NCBI GenBank assembly: GCA_963827585.1
Contig: CAWHCK010000002.1
Coordinates: 62,001-126,000, forward strand
Direction of reading: 5' to 3'
Length of the DNA stretch: 64,000 nt
DNA from: VAZQ01 sp963827585
GTDB taxonomy: Bacteria > Pseudomonadota > Alphaproteobacteria > Rhizobiales > Xanthobacteraceae
The position numbers were made by a program, and so were the translations under genes. Of the stretch, positions 27,242 through 35,462 are shown one piece after another. Position 1 is the stretch's first letter. Each line of letters begins with the position of its first letter. The notes under the pieces were generated by a model, which was not told the origin of the DNA, ran no database searches, and worked only from the letters and a program-made list of their open reading frames with translations.

Positions 27242-27676
27242 TCAACGCTTGGGCTTGTCGTCGAGCGGGACCGCGTAGAGCTCGAGCCGATGGTCGACCA
27301 GGCGGTAACCGAGGCGGCGCGCAACCTCGGCCTGCAGCCGCTCGATCTCCTCCGACTGAAATTCGATCACCTCGCCGGTGCGCAGGTTGATGAGATGGTC
27401 GTGATGGCTGTCGGGCATCTGCTCGTAGCGCGCGCGCCCGTTGCGGAAGTCGTGGCGCTCGATGATGCCGGCGTCCTCGAACAGCTTCACGGTGCGGTAG
27501 ACGGTGGAGATCGAAATGCGATCGTCCACCGCGGAGCAACGCCGGTAGAGTTCCTCGACATCCGGGTGGTCATCGGCTGCCGCCAGCACGCGTGCAATGA
27601 CGCGGCGCTGCTCGGTCATGCGCATGCCTTTGGCGCTGCACAGCGCTTCGATATCTCTGGGCTTCGGCGCGTTCAC
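27242..27676 (-). CDS. Fur-family metal regulator (Fur/Mur)
   Basis: The 144-residue repressor has a winged-helix domain (about 15-85) and the dimerisation/metal region with HHDHLI near residue 92. I chose the GTG at 27676 (VNAPKPRDIEALC), preceded by GGAG; the longer open frame upstream has no similarity. In Rhizobiales the Fur homologue beside rimI often senses Mn(II) and is called Mur, while Irr handles iron. With Irr also in this window, Mur is the likelier identity. Confidence 0.88.
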   Translation of the reverse strand: MNAPKPRDIEALCSAKGMRMTEQRRVIARVLAAADDHPDVEELYRRCSAVDDRISISTVYRTVKLFEDAGIIERHDFRNGRARYEQMPDSHHDHLINLRTGEVIEFQSEEIERLQAEVARRLGYRLVDHRLELYAVPLDDKPKR

Positions 27677-27779
27677 GACGCTTCTCCGGCCAACCGGAAT
27701 ATCACGGCAGGGGGGGCGAATCCATCGGGGCAGTATTGTTGCAGGGCATGACGGCGGCGTGATGGGTGACGACAGAAGG

Positions 27780-28259
27780 TCACACCAGATCGCGGCGAAG
27801 AATGAGGGCGGCAGCGCCCTTGCCGGCCGGGTAATATCGCTCCCGCCGCCCGACATCCCGGAAGCCCGCGCGCCGATAAAGCCGGCGCGCCGGAACGTTG
27901 CTCTCGTCCACTTCGAGGAACACGGTGCGCGCGCCCAGGCCCGCCAGCCGGCGCAGATTGAGATCGAGCAGTCGTCGTGCCAGTCCTTTCCCGCGCCGGG
28001 AGGAGGCGACGGCGACCGACAGGATCTCCGCCTCATCGCGCACCAGCCGTGACACGATGAACCCTACCAGGCTGCGTCCCAACATGGCGCGATGGGCGAC
28101 GATATTGCGGTCGAGGAGCAACTGCTCGAACTCACCGTCGCTCCAGCCGCGATGAAACGAGGCGCTGTGCAGCACGGCCAGGGCGCGGGCGTCGCGCGGC
28201 CCGGCTTGCGACAGCACGGGTTCCCGGCGCGTGAATAGACGGGTGACGAGCTCCATCAT
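27780..28259 (-). CDS. rimI: Ribosomal-protein-alanine acetyltransferase-like GNAT
   Basis: The 159-residue GNAT shows the acetyl-CoA loop VAVASSRRGKGLARRLL (about 84-100) and the C-terminal VPARRLYRRAGFRDVGRRERYY typical of RimI, which acetylates ribosomal protein S18. Its start overlaps the tsaB stop by 4 bases. The tsaB-rimI pairing supports the name. Confidence 0.88.
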   Translation of the reverse strand: MMELVTRLFTRREPVLSQAGPRDARALAVLHSASFHRGWSDGEFEQLLLDRNIVAHRAMLGRSLVGFIVSRLVRDEAEILSVAVASSRRGKGLARRLLDLNLRRLAGLGARTVFLEVDESNVPARRLYRRAGFRDVGRRERYYPAGKGAAALILRRDLV

Positions 28260-28939
28260 CGGCGCGGCAGGCGCGCCGCGTCCTGCGGCTGTGCGTCGGG
28301 CGCGCGCAGATAGAGCGGCTTGGGCGGGCCATAGCCGTCGGCGGCGGCAGCGCCGAGCCGTGCGATCCAATCGATGTCGGGCGCGCCACGATGCTCGACC
28401 AGCAGCGGTGGCTCGGCTCCCTTGGGCCACGCCGCGGCCACCTGGTGTGCCGCCGATCCGATGATGCGGGCGGTCCCGGTCATCGCCGCCCGTGCGGCAT
28501 CGCGCACCGTCGCAATTCGCGGAGCCACGAGCGTGCGCCCGCCGATGCCGAACACCTGCAGATAGACATGGTCGTGGCGAGCATCGATCGCGACCACGAC
28601 GTGGCTGCTGTCGTCGTCGGCGATCAGCGGAGCCGCGAAGCCGGCAAGCGTGGAGAGGCCGATTGCAGGCTTGCCCGCTGCAAGCGCGATGCCGCGGGTG
28701 GCCGATATCCCGACCCGCAGCCCGGTGAAGCTCCCGGGACCGGTGGTGACGGCGATGCGGTCGAGATCGGCGAAGTCGACGGCGGCCACCTCGATCACGC
28801 GGGCGATGAGCGGCATGATGGCTTCGGCGTGGCCGCGCGCCATTGAAAGGCTTTCGCTGGCGGTGATCCCCCCGCGATCGCTGTCGAACACGGCCGCCGA
28901 GCAGGCGTCGAGCGCGGTATCGATGGCAAGGACGCGCAT
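28256..28939 (-). CDS. tsaB: tRNA threonylcarbamoyladenosine biosynthesis protein TsaB
   Basis: The 227-residue ASKHA-fold protein partners TsaD and TsaE in making t6A37 of ANN-decoding tRNAs. The N-terminal MRVLAIDTALDACSAAV and TTGPGSFTGLRVGISATRGIAL (about 64-86) are diagnostic. Translation is coupled to rimI by a 4-base overlap. Confidence 0.94.
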   Translation of the reverse strand: MRVLAIDTALDACSAAVFDSDRGGITASESLSMARGHAEAIMPLIARVIEVAAVDFADLDRIAVTTGPGSFTGLRVGISATRGIALAAGKPAIGLSTLAGFAAPLIADDDSSHVVVAIDARHDHVYLQVFGIGGRTLVAPRIATVRDAARAAMTGTARIIGSAAHQVAAAWPKGAEPPLLVEHRGAPDIDWIARLGAAAADGYGPPKPLYLRAPDAQPQDAARLPRR

Positions 28940-28999
28940 GCGCTTCGCTAAAGCTCAGGGTTCTTGCGCGATCGTAACACGTTGTTCGTCGTCATGGTC

Positions 29000-29037
29000 G
29001 GGCCGGGCAAACACGTTTACGCAGTTTGCCCCGGCCC
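29000..29037 (-). terminator. Large inverted repeat downstream of the NifU-like gene
   Basis: GGGCCGGGCAAAC (29000-29012) pairs with GTTTGCCCCGGCCC (29024-29037) around an 11-base loop, with one bulged G. There is no U-run. It lies about 65 bases past the nifU stop and before tsaB, and may terminate transcription or protect the 3' end. Confidence 0.4.
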
Positions 29038-29101
29038 TGTCGCCGCCTGCGCGGGGGAGCGACTGCGTGGCCCGGCACGCCGGTCGGCACGACCGTGACG
29101 G

Positions 29102-29665
29102 TCATCCCATCGGTCTGACTTCGACCACGTCGGGCAGGTAATGGCGCAACAGGTTCTGGATGCCATGGCGCAGCGTCGCGGTCGACGACGGGCAGCCCGA
29201 ACAGGCGCCCTTCATGTCGAGATAGACCACGCCGTCCTTGAAGCCGCGGAAGGTGATGTCGCCGCCGTCATTGGCGACCGCCGGCCGCACCCGCGCCTCG
29301 ATCAGCTCCTTGATGGTGGCGACGGTCTCGGAATCCTTCGCCTCGAAGAACTCCTCGCTCGCGGCCGAAGCGGAGGCGTCGTCCGCCGTCACGATCGGCG
29401 CGCCCGACATGAAGTGCTCCATGATGGCGCCGAGGATCGCGGGCTTGAGCTGCTGCCATTCGCCGCCCGCCTTGGTGACGGCGATGAAATCGGAACCGAA
29501 GAACACCCCGGAGACGCCCGCGATCCCGAACAGGCGTTCCGCCAGCGGCGATTGGGCGGCGGCGTCCCCGTCGCGCATGTCGAGCGTGCCGCTCGCCAGC
29601 ACGACCCGCCCGGGCAGGAATTTGAGCGTTGCCGGGTTCGGGGTCGGCTCGGTCTGGATGAACAT
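29102..29665 (-). CDS. NifU-like iron-sulfur scaffold/carrier (NFU type)
   Basis: The 187-residue protein joins an N-terminal NFU domain (MFIQTEPTPNPATLKFLPG, about 1-90) to a C-terminal NifU domain with the cluster-binding Cys155 and Cys158 (GACSGCPSS). It likely carries Fe-S clusters to target enzymes such as aconitase or MiaB. The ATG at 29665 is preceded by AGGAG. Confidence 0.93.
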   Translation of the reverse strand: MFIQTEPTPNPATLKFLPGRVVLASGTLDMRDGDAAAQSPLAERLFGIAGVSGVFFGSDFIAVTKAGGEWQQLKPAILGAIMEHFMSGAPIVTADDASASAASEEFFEAKDSETVATIKELIEARVRPAVANDGGDITFRGFKDGVVYLDMKGACSGCPSSTATLRHGIQNLLRHYLPDVVEVRPMG

Positions 29666-29798
29666 GGTCTGCTCCTTCACCTGCGCAGGATCAAAAGCCT
29701 ACGCGGAAGATTGTGTCATTTCCTCATCTTAATAGGTGGCGGCGCGCGGCGGAAGTTCAAGCATGCCGGTGTCCGCCCTTTGCCGCGTGGCGACGGCC

Positions 29799-30293
29799 TC
29801 ACGACATCGCATCGAGGTCCTCATCGGTCAGGTGGCCGGGCACGATGGCGACCGGGATGGGAAAGTCGCCCGCGTTCTTGCCGATGCTGGAAACGAGCGG
29901 CCCCGGTCCCTCCTTGCCGGTCGCGGCGGCGAGCACCAAAATGGCGATGTCTTCATCGTCCTCGATGAGGTTGAGCACCTCCTGTGCCTTGTCGCCTTCG
30001 CGAATCACGCGCTGCGGCATCACGCCGGTGATGCCCGACGAGCGGGCCGCGTGGCGATCGAGTATGGCATTCGCCTCCTCGTGTGCCTCCGCGCGCATGA
30101 TGTCGGCGACGCCGAGCCATTGCTGATTGCGGTCGTGAGTTTCGATCACGCGCAGCATGAGCACGGTTGCGCCGATGCGGAGTGCGCGCCGGCTGGCGAA
30201 ATAGAGCGCACGGTCGCATTCCGGCGAATCGTCGATGACGACCATGAACTTCGGCGAGTGACCCGCCTCGTAGCTGCGGCGCTTCTTGCTCAT
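29799..30293 (-). CDS. Universal stress protein family
   Basis: The 164-residue single UspA-domain protein begins with KFMVVIDDSPECDRALYFA and has IRVGATVLMLRVIE-like and VLAAATGKEGPGPLVSSIGKN segments. The glycine/serine pattern near the end differs from the strict ATP-binding consensus, so nucleotide binding is uncertain. It stands between trpS and the NifU-like gene. Confidence 0.87.
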   Translation of the reverse strand: MSKKRRSYEAGHSPKFMVVIDDSPECDRALYFASRRALRIGATVLMLRVIETHDRNQQWLGVADIMRAEAHEEANAILDRHAARSSGITGVMPQRVIREGDKAQEVLNLIEDDEDIAILVLAAATGKEGPGPLVSSIGKNAGDFPIPVAIVPGHLTDEDLDAMS

Positions 30294-30394
30294 CGGCTCC
30301 CCCGCCAGTTCGAGAATCCTGCCACGCCGCTCGGCAGCGGCACAAGTCCGAACCAGGGCGAGACGGTTGCAAACGGTCGGATTTGAGATTCGCT

Positions 30395-31429
30395 TCAGCG
30401 GCGCACGAAACCGACGATGTCCTTGACCGCTTTCATCGTGTCGGCCGCGATCACCTGCGCGCGCGCGGCGCCCTCGGCCAGCACCGAGTCGACATAGACG
30501 GGATCGGCGACGAGCCGCTTCATCTCGGCATTGATCGGCCCGAGCTTGGCGACCGCGAGATCGACCAGCGCAGCCTTGAAGGTCGAGAATTGCGCGCCGC
30601 CGAACTCCTTGAGCACGTCGGCCTTGCTCTTCTCGGCCAGCGCAGCGTAGATGCCGACCAAATTGTCGGCTTCGGGTCGCGGATCGAGTCCTTTTTCTTC
30701 GCTCGGCAACGGGTCCGGATCGGTCTTGGCTCTTCGAATCTTGTGGGCAATGGCGTCGGCGTCATCGGTCAAATTGATCCGCGACTGGTCCGACGCATCC
30801 GACTTCGACATCTTCTTCGAGCCGTCGCGCAGCGACATCACCCGCGTCGCCGGGCCCTGGATCAGCGGCTCGGGCTGGGGAAAGAACGCCTCGCCATAAC
30901 CGTGCGCCTGGATCGATTTCGCGAAGTCGTTGTTGAATTTCTGCGCGATGTCGCGCGAGAGCTCCAAGTGCTGCTTCTGATCGTCTCCCACCGGCACGTG
31001 GGTGGCGCGGTAAACGAGGATGTCGGCCGCCATCAGCGTCGGATAGGAGTAGAGCCCGACCGAGGCGTTCTCGCGATCCTTGCCCGCCTTCTCCTTGAAC
31101 TGCGTCATGCGGTTGAGCCAGCCCAGGCGTGCGACGCAGTTGAATACCCAGGCGAGCTCGGCATGCTCGGCGACCTGGCTTTGGTTGAACACGATGTGCC
31201 GCTTGGGGTCGATGCCGCTCGCTATGAAGGCGGCGACGACCTCGCGCGTCGCCTTCGGCAACTCGGCAGGGTCCTGCCATACCGTGATCGCATGCAGGTC
31301 GACGACGCAATAGATGCAGTCGTACTTGTCCTGCAGTGCAACGAACTTCACGATGGCGCCGAGATAGTTGCCGAGGTGCAGATTGCCGGTCGGCTGCACG
31401 CCGGAAAACACCCGCTCCTTGAAGGTCAT
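30395..31429 (-). CDS. trpS: Tryptophanyl-tRNA synthetase
   Basis: The 344-residue class I synthetase charges tRNA-Trp. The HIGH-equivalent is PTGNLHLGNYLG at residues 13-24 and the KMSKS loop is intact (GSKKMSKSDASD). I chose the ATG at 31429 (MTFKERVFSG), since the open frame upstream adds only 12 unconserved codons. It lies 69 bases after murJ on the same strand. Confidence 0.96.
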   Translation of the reverse strand: MTFKERVFSGVQPTGNLHLGNYLGAIVKFVALQDKYDCIYCVVDLHAITVWQDPAELPKATREVVAAFIASGIDPKRHIVFNQSQVAEHAELAWVFNCVARLGWLNRMTQFKEKAGKDRENASVGLYSYPTLMAADILVYRATHVPVGDDQKQHLELSRDIAQKFNNDFAKSIQAHGYGEAFFPQPEPLIQGPATRVMSLRDGSKKMSKSDASDQSRINLTDDADAIAHKIRRAKTDPDPLPSEEKGLDPRPEADNLVGIYAALAEKSKADVLKEFGGAQFSTFKAALVDLAVAKLGPINAEMKRLVADPVYVDSVLAEGAARAQVIAADTMKAVKDIVGFVRR

Positions 31430-31498
31430 GCCGGAAACCCCGTCGGTTGCGTCGCCACATGGCATGACCCGTGGGCACCGTGCAAGAGGAGGGCGCCG

Positions 31499-33109
31499 TC
31501 AGCGGCGACGGACGGCTGCAAGGAGGTCGCGAATGCGCGCGACGCCGAGCACCTCGAGGCTCGCAACATAGGCGACGAGCCCGATCGCGACGAGGAGGAC
31601 AAGCACGGCAAGCGGCGCCAGCGGTTCGCGCGCGATGAACGGCGACGCCAGCAGTTCATGCACGCCAAAGATCGCCGCCCCCATGATCATGGTCGCCGCG
31701 ATGATCCGCGGCAGCCGCCGCGCCGCGTCGCGGTCGAGGCGGAGCCAGCCGCGGCGGCGCAGAATTGCGCCGAGCAGGGTCGCGCCGACCCAGCCGGACA
31801 CTGCGATGGCCGCGGCCACGCCCACGTGCCCGAAATGGGGAAACAGCGCGAGCGATCCCGCGACCGCGACGGCGAGCCCTGCGAGCGCGGCACGCATCGG
31901 CGTACGCGTGTCCTCGTGAGCAAACGCCACGCCGCCGAAGACTTTCTCGAGCGCGTGCCCAGGCAACCCGGCGCAGATCGCTGCCAGCGCTGCGGCGACG
32001 GCTGCCGTATCGCGCGCGTCGAAGGCGCCGCGCTCGAACAGCGCGCCGGCGATCGGCTCCGCCAGCAGCGCGAAGGCGACGGCGGCGGGAAGCGCCAAGC
32101 CGAGCGCGATCTCGAGTCCGCGCGATTGCGCCGCCGCAATCGCGTGGCTTTCGTTGCTTCGCACGCCCGCTGCGATGGTCGGCACCAGCACAGCGGCGAT
32201 GGCGATCGAGACGATCCCGAGCGGCAATTCGTACAGCCGGTTGGCATAGTAGAGCCACGACACCGCAGCCTGCGAGGATGACGCCACCATCGCGCCGGCG
32301 ATCAGCTTCAGTTGCGGAATCCCGGCGGCGACCAGGCCCGGACCCGCGAGCGCGAGGAAGCGCCGGGCGTCGGCGGAAAGGACGAATGGCCGGCGCGCCG
32401 GCCGGTCGCGGCGACGCGGTTGATGCGGCGAGCGGGTTCCGGCACCACCGGACAACGCCGCGGGTCGCCGCAGGCGCAGGAAGCCGATCCCGGTCACCAT
32501 CAGCTGTGCGAGCCCCGCGAGCACGATGGCGTGCGCAAGCATCGCGGCGACGACGGAGGGCAGCGCGACATCGTGGACGGCGATCCATGCCAGCGCCAGG
32601 AGCAGGACGGCGTTGAACGCCACGATGCCCAGTGCGACCGCGACGACGCGCCCCTGCGCATTGAGGACGGCGGCGAGCACCGCGACGATGCCGGCGAGCG
32701 CGACATAGGGTGCGGCGATGCGAAGATAGTCCGCCGCCAGTGCATGGCGCTCCCCGTCAAAGCCCGGCGCAAGCACGTCGATGATCGCTCCGGCGAACAC
32801 CAGGCCGATGGCCGCCAGCGCGGCGACGGCAGGCAGCACGGCGCCGAGCACCTGGCGGAAGAACCGGTAGGCGCCGCGCTCGCCTTCCGCCTGCCTGATC
32901 CGCAACCACAAGGGAACGAAGGCAGCGTTGAGCGCGCCCTCGGCCAGCAGCCGCCGGAAAAAGTTGGCGGCCTGCAGGACGGCGAAGAATGCGTCGGAAA
33001 AGGCACCCGCGCCGAGTACCGCCGCGATGCCGACGTCGCGCGCGAATCCGAGCAGCCGCGACGCCAGCGTGGCGCCGCCCATGGTCGTGACGTCACGCGC
33101 AAGCGACAT
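31499..33109 (-). CDS. murJ: Lipid II flippase MurJ
   Basis: The 536-residue MOP-superfamily protein, with about 14 hydrophobic segments, flips lipid II across the inner membrane for peptidoglycan synthesis. The start SLARDVTTMGGATLASRLLGFARDVGIAA and the ALNAAFVPLW segment are characteristic. One loop (about 227-250) is Arg-rich. It is divergent from the adenosine kinase gene. Confidence 0.94.
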   Translation of the reverse strand: MSLARDVTTMGGATLASRLLGFARDVGIAAVLGAGAFSDAFFAVLQAANFFRRLLAEGALNAAFVPLWLRIRQAEGERGAYRFFRQVLGAVLPAVAALAAIGLVFAGAIIDVLAPGFDGERHALAADYLRIAAPYVALAGIVAVLAAVLNAQGRVVAVALGIVAFNAVLLLALAWIAVHDVALPSVVAAMLAHAIVLAGLAQLMVTGIGFLRLRRPAALSGGAGTRSPHQPRRRDRPARRPFVLSADARRFLALAGPGLVAAGIPQLKLIAGAMVASSSQAAVSWLYYANRLYELPLGIVSIAIAAVLVPTIAAGVRSNESHAIAAAQSRGLEIALGLALPAAVAFALLAEPIAGALFERGAFDARDTAAVAAALAAICAGLPGHALEKVFGGVAFAHEDTRTPMRAALAGLAVAVAGSLALFPHFGHVGVAAAIAVSGWVGATLLGAILRRRGWLRLDRDAARRLPRIIAATMIMGAAIFGVHELLASPFIAREPLAPLAVLVLLVAIGLVAYVASLEVLGVARIRDLLAAVRRR

Positions 33110-33273
33110 GCCGGGCCCTCCGTCGTCACGGTATAGTGGACACTTCGTGGGAGGTAACCCTCGTCCTTGCGTCGATCATGCGGCGGAGACCGCGGCATGC
33201 GTCCGCCGCACGCGATTGCCTCGAGGAATTCGACCGCTATAGTGCGCCCCGCCTTTTCGGTAGGAGTTTCTGG

Positions 33274-34275
33274 ATGGCCTCGACTCGATACGACGTCCTC
33301 GGCATCGGCAATGCAATCGTCGACATTATCGCGCGCACCGACGATGACTTCCTCGCCAAGCAAAAGATGCACAAGGGCACGATGCGGCTGATCGATGAGA
33401 AGCAGGCGGCGCAGGTCTACGACGCCATGGGTCCGGCGGTGGAGGTGTCCGGCGGTTCGGCGGCGAACACCATCGTGGGCGCGGCGAGCCTCGGCGCGCG
33501 TGGCGCCTTCATCGGCAAGATCAAGGACGACGAGCTCGGCCGCGTCTTCGCCCACGACATCCGCGCCGCGGGTGTCGCCTTTGCGACGCCGCCGGCCTCG
33601 AGCGGTCCATCGACCGCGCGCTGCTACGTTCTGGTCACGCCCGACGGCGAGCGCACCATGAATACCTATCTCGGCGCCGCCCAGGATTTGCACCCGAACG
33701 ACATCGATCCCGACGCGGTTGCCGCCGCTCAATTCATCTACCTCGAAGGCTATCTGTGGGACCCGCCGCGCGCAAAAGAGGCCTTCATCAAAGCCGCGAC
33801 GATCGCACACGACGCCGAGCGCGACGTCGCGCTCACATTGTCGGACGCATTCTGCGTCGACCGATATCGGGCGGAATTTCTCGATCTCATCCGTAGCGGC
33901 ACCGTCGACCTCGTCTTCGCCAATGAGAGCGAGCTGCACAGCCTTTACGAGACCGCCGACTTCGACACCGCGGTCAATGCGTTGCGCAACGATGCGCGCC
34001 TCGCCGTCGTGACACGCAGCAAGAAGGGATGCCTGGTCGTGACGCGTGAGGAAACCGACGCGGTTCCGGCGAGCCCGGTGGAGCGCGTGGTCGACGCCAC
34101 CGGGGCGGGCGATCTGTTCGCGGCGGGCTTTCTCGTCGGGCTGTCGCGCGGTGCCGACTATCGCACGGCGGCGCGGCTCGGCGCGTTGGTTGCTGCAGAG
34201 GTGATCCAGCATTTCGGAGCCCGGCCCGAGACGCCGCTCAAGGACTTGGCCAGGGACAACGGCTTCGATCTGTGA
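33274..34275 (+). CDS. Adenosine kinase-like PfkB sugar kinase
   Basis: The 333-residue ribokinase-family enzyme has GGSAANTIVGAASLG (about 55-69) and the catalytic C-terminal signature DATGAGDLFAAGFL with its Asp. This group is usually named adenosine kinase in Rhizobiales and would recycle adenosine, for example that released from SAH. The ATG at 33274 has AGGAG about 8 bases upstream. Confidence 0.9.
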   Translation: MASTRYDVLGIGNAIVDIIARTDDDFLAKQKMHKGTMRLIDEKQAAQVYDAMGPAVEVSGGSAANTIVGAASLGARGAFIGKIKDDELGRVFAHDIRAAGVAFATPPASSGPSTARCYVLVTPDGERTMNTYLGAAQDLHPNDIDPDAVAAAQFIYLEGYLWDPPRAKEAFIKAATIAHDAERDVALTLSDAFCVDRYRAEFLDLIRSGTVDLVFANESELHSLYETADFDTAVNALRNDARLAVVTRSKKGCLVVTREETDAVPASPVERVVDATGAGDLFAAGFLVGLSRGADYRTAARLGALVAAEVIQHFGARPETPLKDLARDNGFDL

Positions 34276-34488
34276 AGACGCGAACGCGCGCAGACCTGAT
34301 GGCTCCGAGCCCGCGCTTGCTCGTGATCTTCCTCGTGGCATCGCCTTCGATCCCTGAAACGGCGGAGCCGACCGCGGACTAGCGCAGGCGCGGGCGTTGT
34401 CCACAGCGATTCACAGGAATCCGCGCCCGCTGCCGCACTGTCTCGGAACCGTCGCGCTGATCTGGCATTACTGCCGGTGAAGTTCCCC

Positions 34489-34520
34489 GGAGGTTTGGCA
34501 GAGGTTGGCAGAGGTTGGCA
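34489..34520 (+). repeat. Three tandem GAGGTTGGCA units forming the ribosome site
   Basis: GAGGTTTGGCA, GAGGTTGGCA and GAGGTTGGCA follow one another, each with a GAGG core. The last one positions GAGG 5 bases before the ATG at 34520. Confidence 0.7.
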
Positions 34521-34732
34521 TGAGTTCGCTGGTAGATCGTCTCCCGAGCCGGTTCCCGGTCGGCACGCGCTATGTCATCGAGGGCCGCGGCGGGGGCCAG
34601 GGGCGTCTTCGCATCCATTTGCGATATCTGGAATTTCCCGACGGCCGGCATGTCGAGCTGCCGGCCGACGTGGCGGCTCGGACGCGGTCGCGTCGTCGGC
34701 GCCCGCGTCGCCGCGCCGCAGCCCGAAAATAA
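34520..34732 (+). CDS. Small conserved hypothetical protein (70 aa)
   Basis: A 71-codon frame starts at the ATG following a triplicated GAGG ribosome site. The product begins MSSLVDRLPSRFPVGTRYVIEG, has a beta-rich middle (RLRIHLRYLEFPDGRHVELPAD) and ends in a very basic Arg tail. I recall similar small proteins in Bradyrhizobium-group genomes, without known function. The basic tail hints at nucleic-acid contact, which is only a guess. Confidence 0.65.
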   Translation: MSSLVDRLPSRFPVGTRYVIEGRGGGQGRLRIHLRYLEFPDGRHVELPADVAARTRSRRRRPRRRAAARK

Positions 34733-35032
34733 TTCCGCGAGGCAGGAAACTGCGCGGGGTGCCGCGGCGTTGGTTGGTTAACGCCGGGTGGAGTGCCCCC
34801 CAGCCCCCAACCCCTCACCCATCCGGCGACAGACCCTGGCCCCCTTCGGGGCGCCGGGGTCTTCTTTTATGGTCGGGCGCCAGCAGGCATGGAACTCGCC
34901 CCGCCGCTCGCGATTGTTGCTTTGGCGCATTCACCCTCTTGCGGGCTGGCGTCGGCGCCGGGTTGGCGGACCTGTCCTTCGGGACGAAACCCGGCGCATT
35001 TCTTTTGCCTTTGGCCGCGATTGGCACGGAAC
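34733..35032. other. Non-coding spacer between two small genes
   Basis: These 300 bases hold a plus-strand intrinsic terminator (34832-34868) and C-rich runs near 34795-34815. I see no credible gene. Confidence 0.5.
34832..34868 (+). terminator. Intrinsic terminator after the 70-aa protein gene
   Basis: GACCC pairs with GGGTC and CCCC with GGGG around a CTTC loop (34832-34861), with an internal mismatch, followed by CTTCTTTT. It ends the plus-strand transcript. Confidence 0.6.
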
Positions 35033-35212
35033 TCAATGCGCGTCGTAGTGCTGAACGGGCAGATTCGCGGAGCTCGACATCATTTCGAGCGTGTTGACCC
35101 GCTCGCCGAAAGACCCGGCTGCATTGTGCGAGCGGGTGGTTGCCGCGGCCCAGGTACCGACCGCGACCAGAGCCAACGTGACTGCGATTCCAAGCGACAA
35201 GATCTTCCGCAT
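35033..35212 (-). CDS. Small exported protein (59 aa)
   Basis: An ATG at 35212, with GGAG 11 bases upstream, opens a 59-codon frame. The first 24 residues (MRKILSLGIAVTLALVAVGT then WAAA) look like a signal peptide. The mature part is about 35 residues ending LEMMSSSANLPVQHYDAH. This C-terminal pattern (MMxxAxNLPxxxYDA) recurs, as I recall, in small rhizobial hypothetical proteins. No function is known to me. Confidence 0.7.
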   Translation of the reverse strand: MRKILSLGIAVTLALVAVGTWAAATTRSHNAAGSFGERVNTLEMMSSSANLPVQHYDAH

Positions 35213-35373
35213 CGGATGTCTCCATGAATTCCGCGAGTGAAGCGAAGAAGCGCCGGTATCGCGTCACCTCTTGAGGCCGCGCACCGTGAGGATGGCAGTT
35301 GGTCGCGGCGAGACGCGGCCGCGTTCACCGACGCGCGCGGGCCCCGACGCGGTAACGAGATCGTGATCCGTGG

Positions 35374-35462
35374 CTAGAGCATGATCCGGAAAAAGCCTGC
35401 CCCGGACTTGATCCGGGGTGGGTACCGGTTTTCCGAAAAGATCATGCTCAAACAAAAAGCTA
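35374..35462. repeat. CTAG-bounded A-type palindrome supplying the proB stop codon
   Basis: CTAG at 35374-35377 opens the A-type palindrome (35377-35449, with the same inner CCCCGGACTTGATCCGGGG hairpin as the copy at 17866). AAACAAAAAG and a second CTAG at 35460-35463 close it. The B-type half is missing. That last CTAG gives the TAG stop of proB. Confidence 0.85.

Noticed and set aside
27677..28036. Upstream extension of the Fur/Mur frame
   Set aside because: It overlaps rimI on the same strand in another frame and shows no Fur similarity; the GTG at 27676 has a ribosome site.
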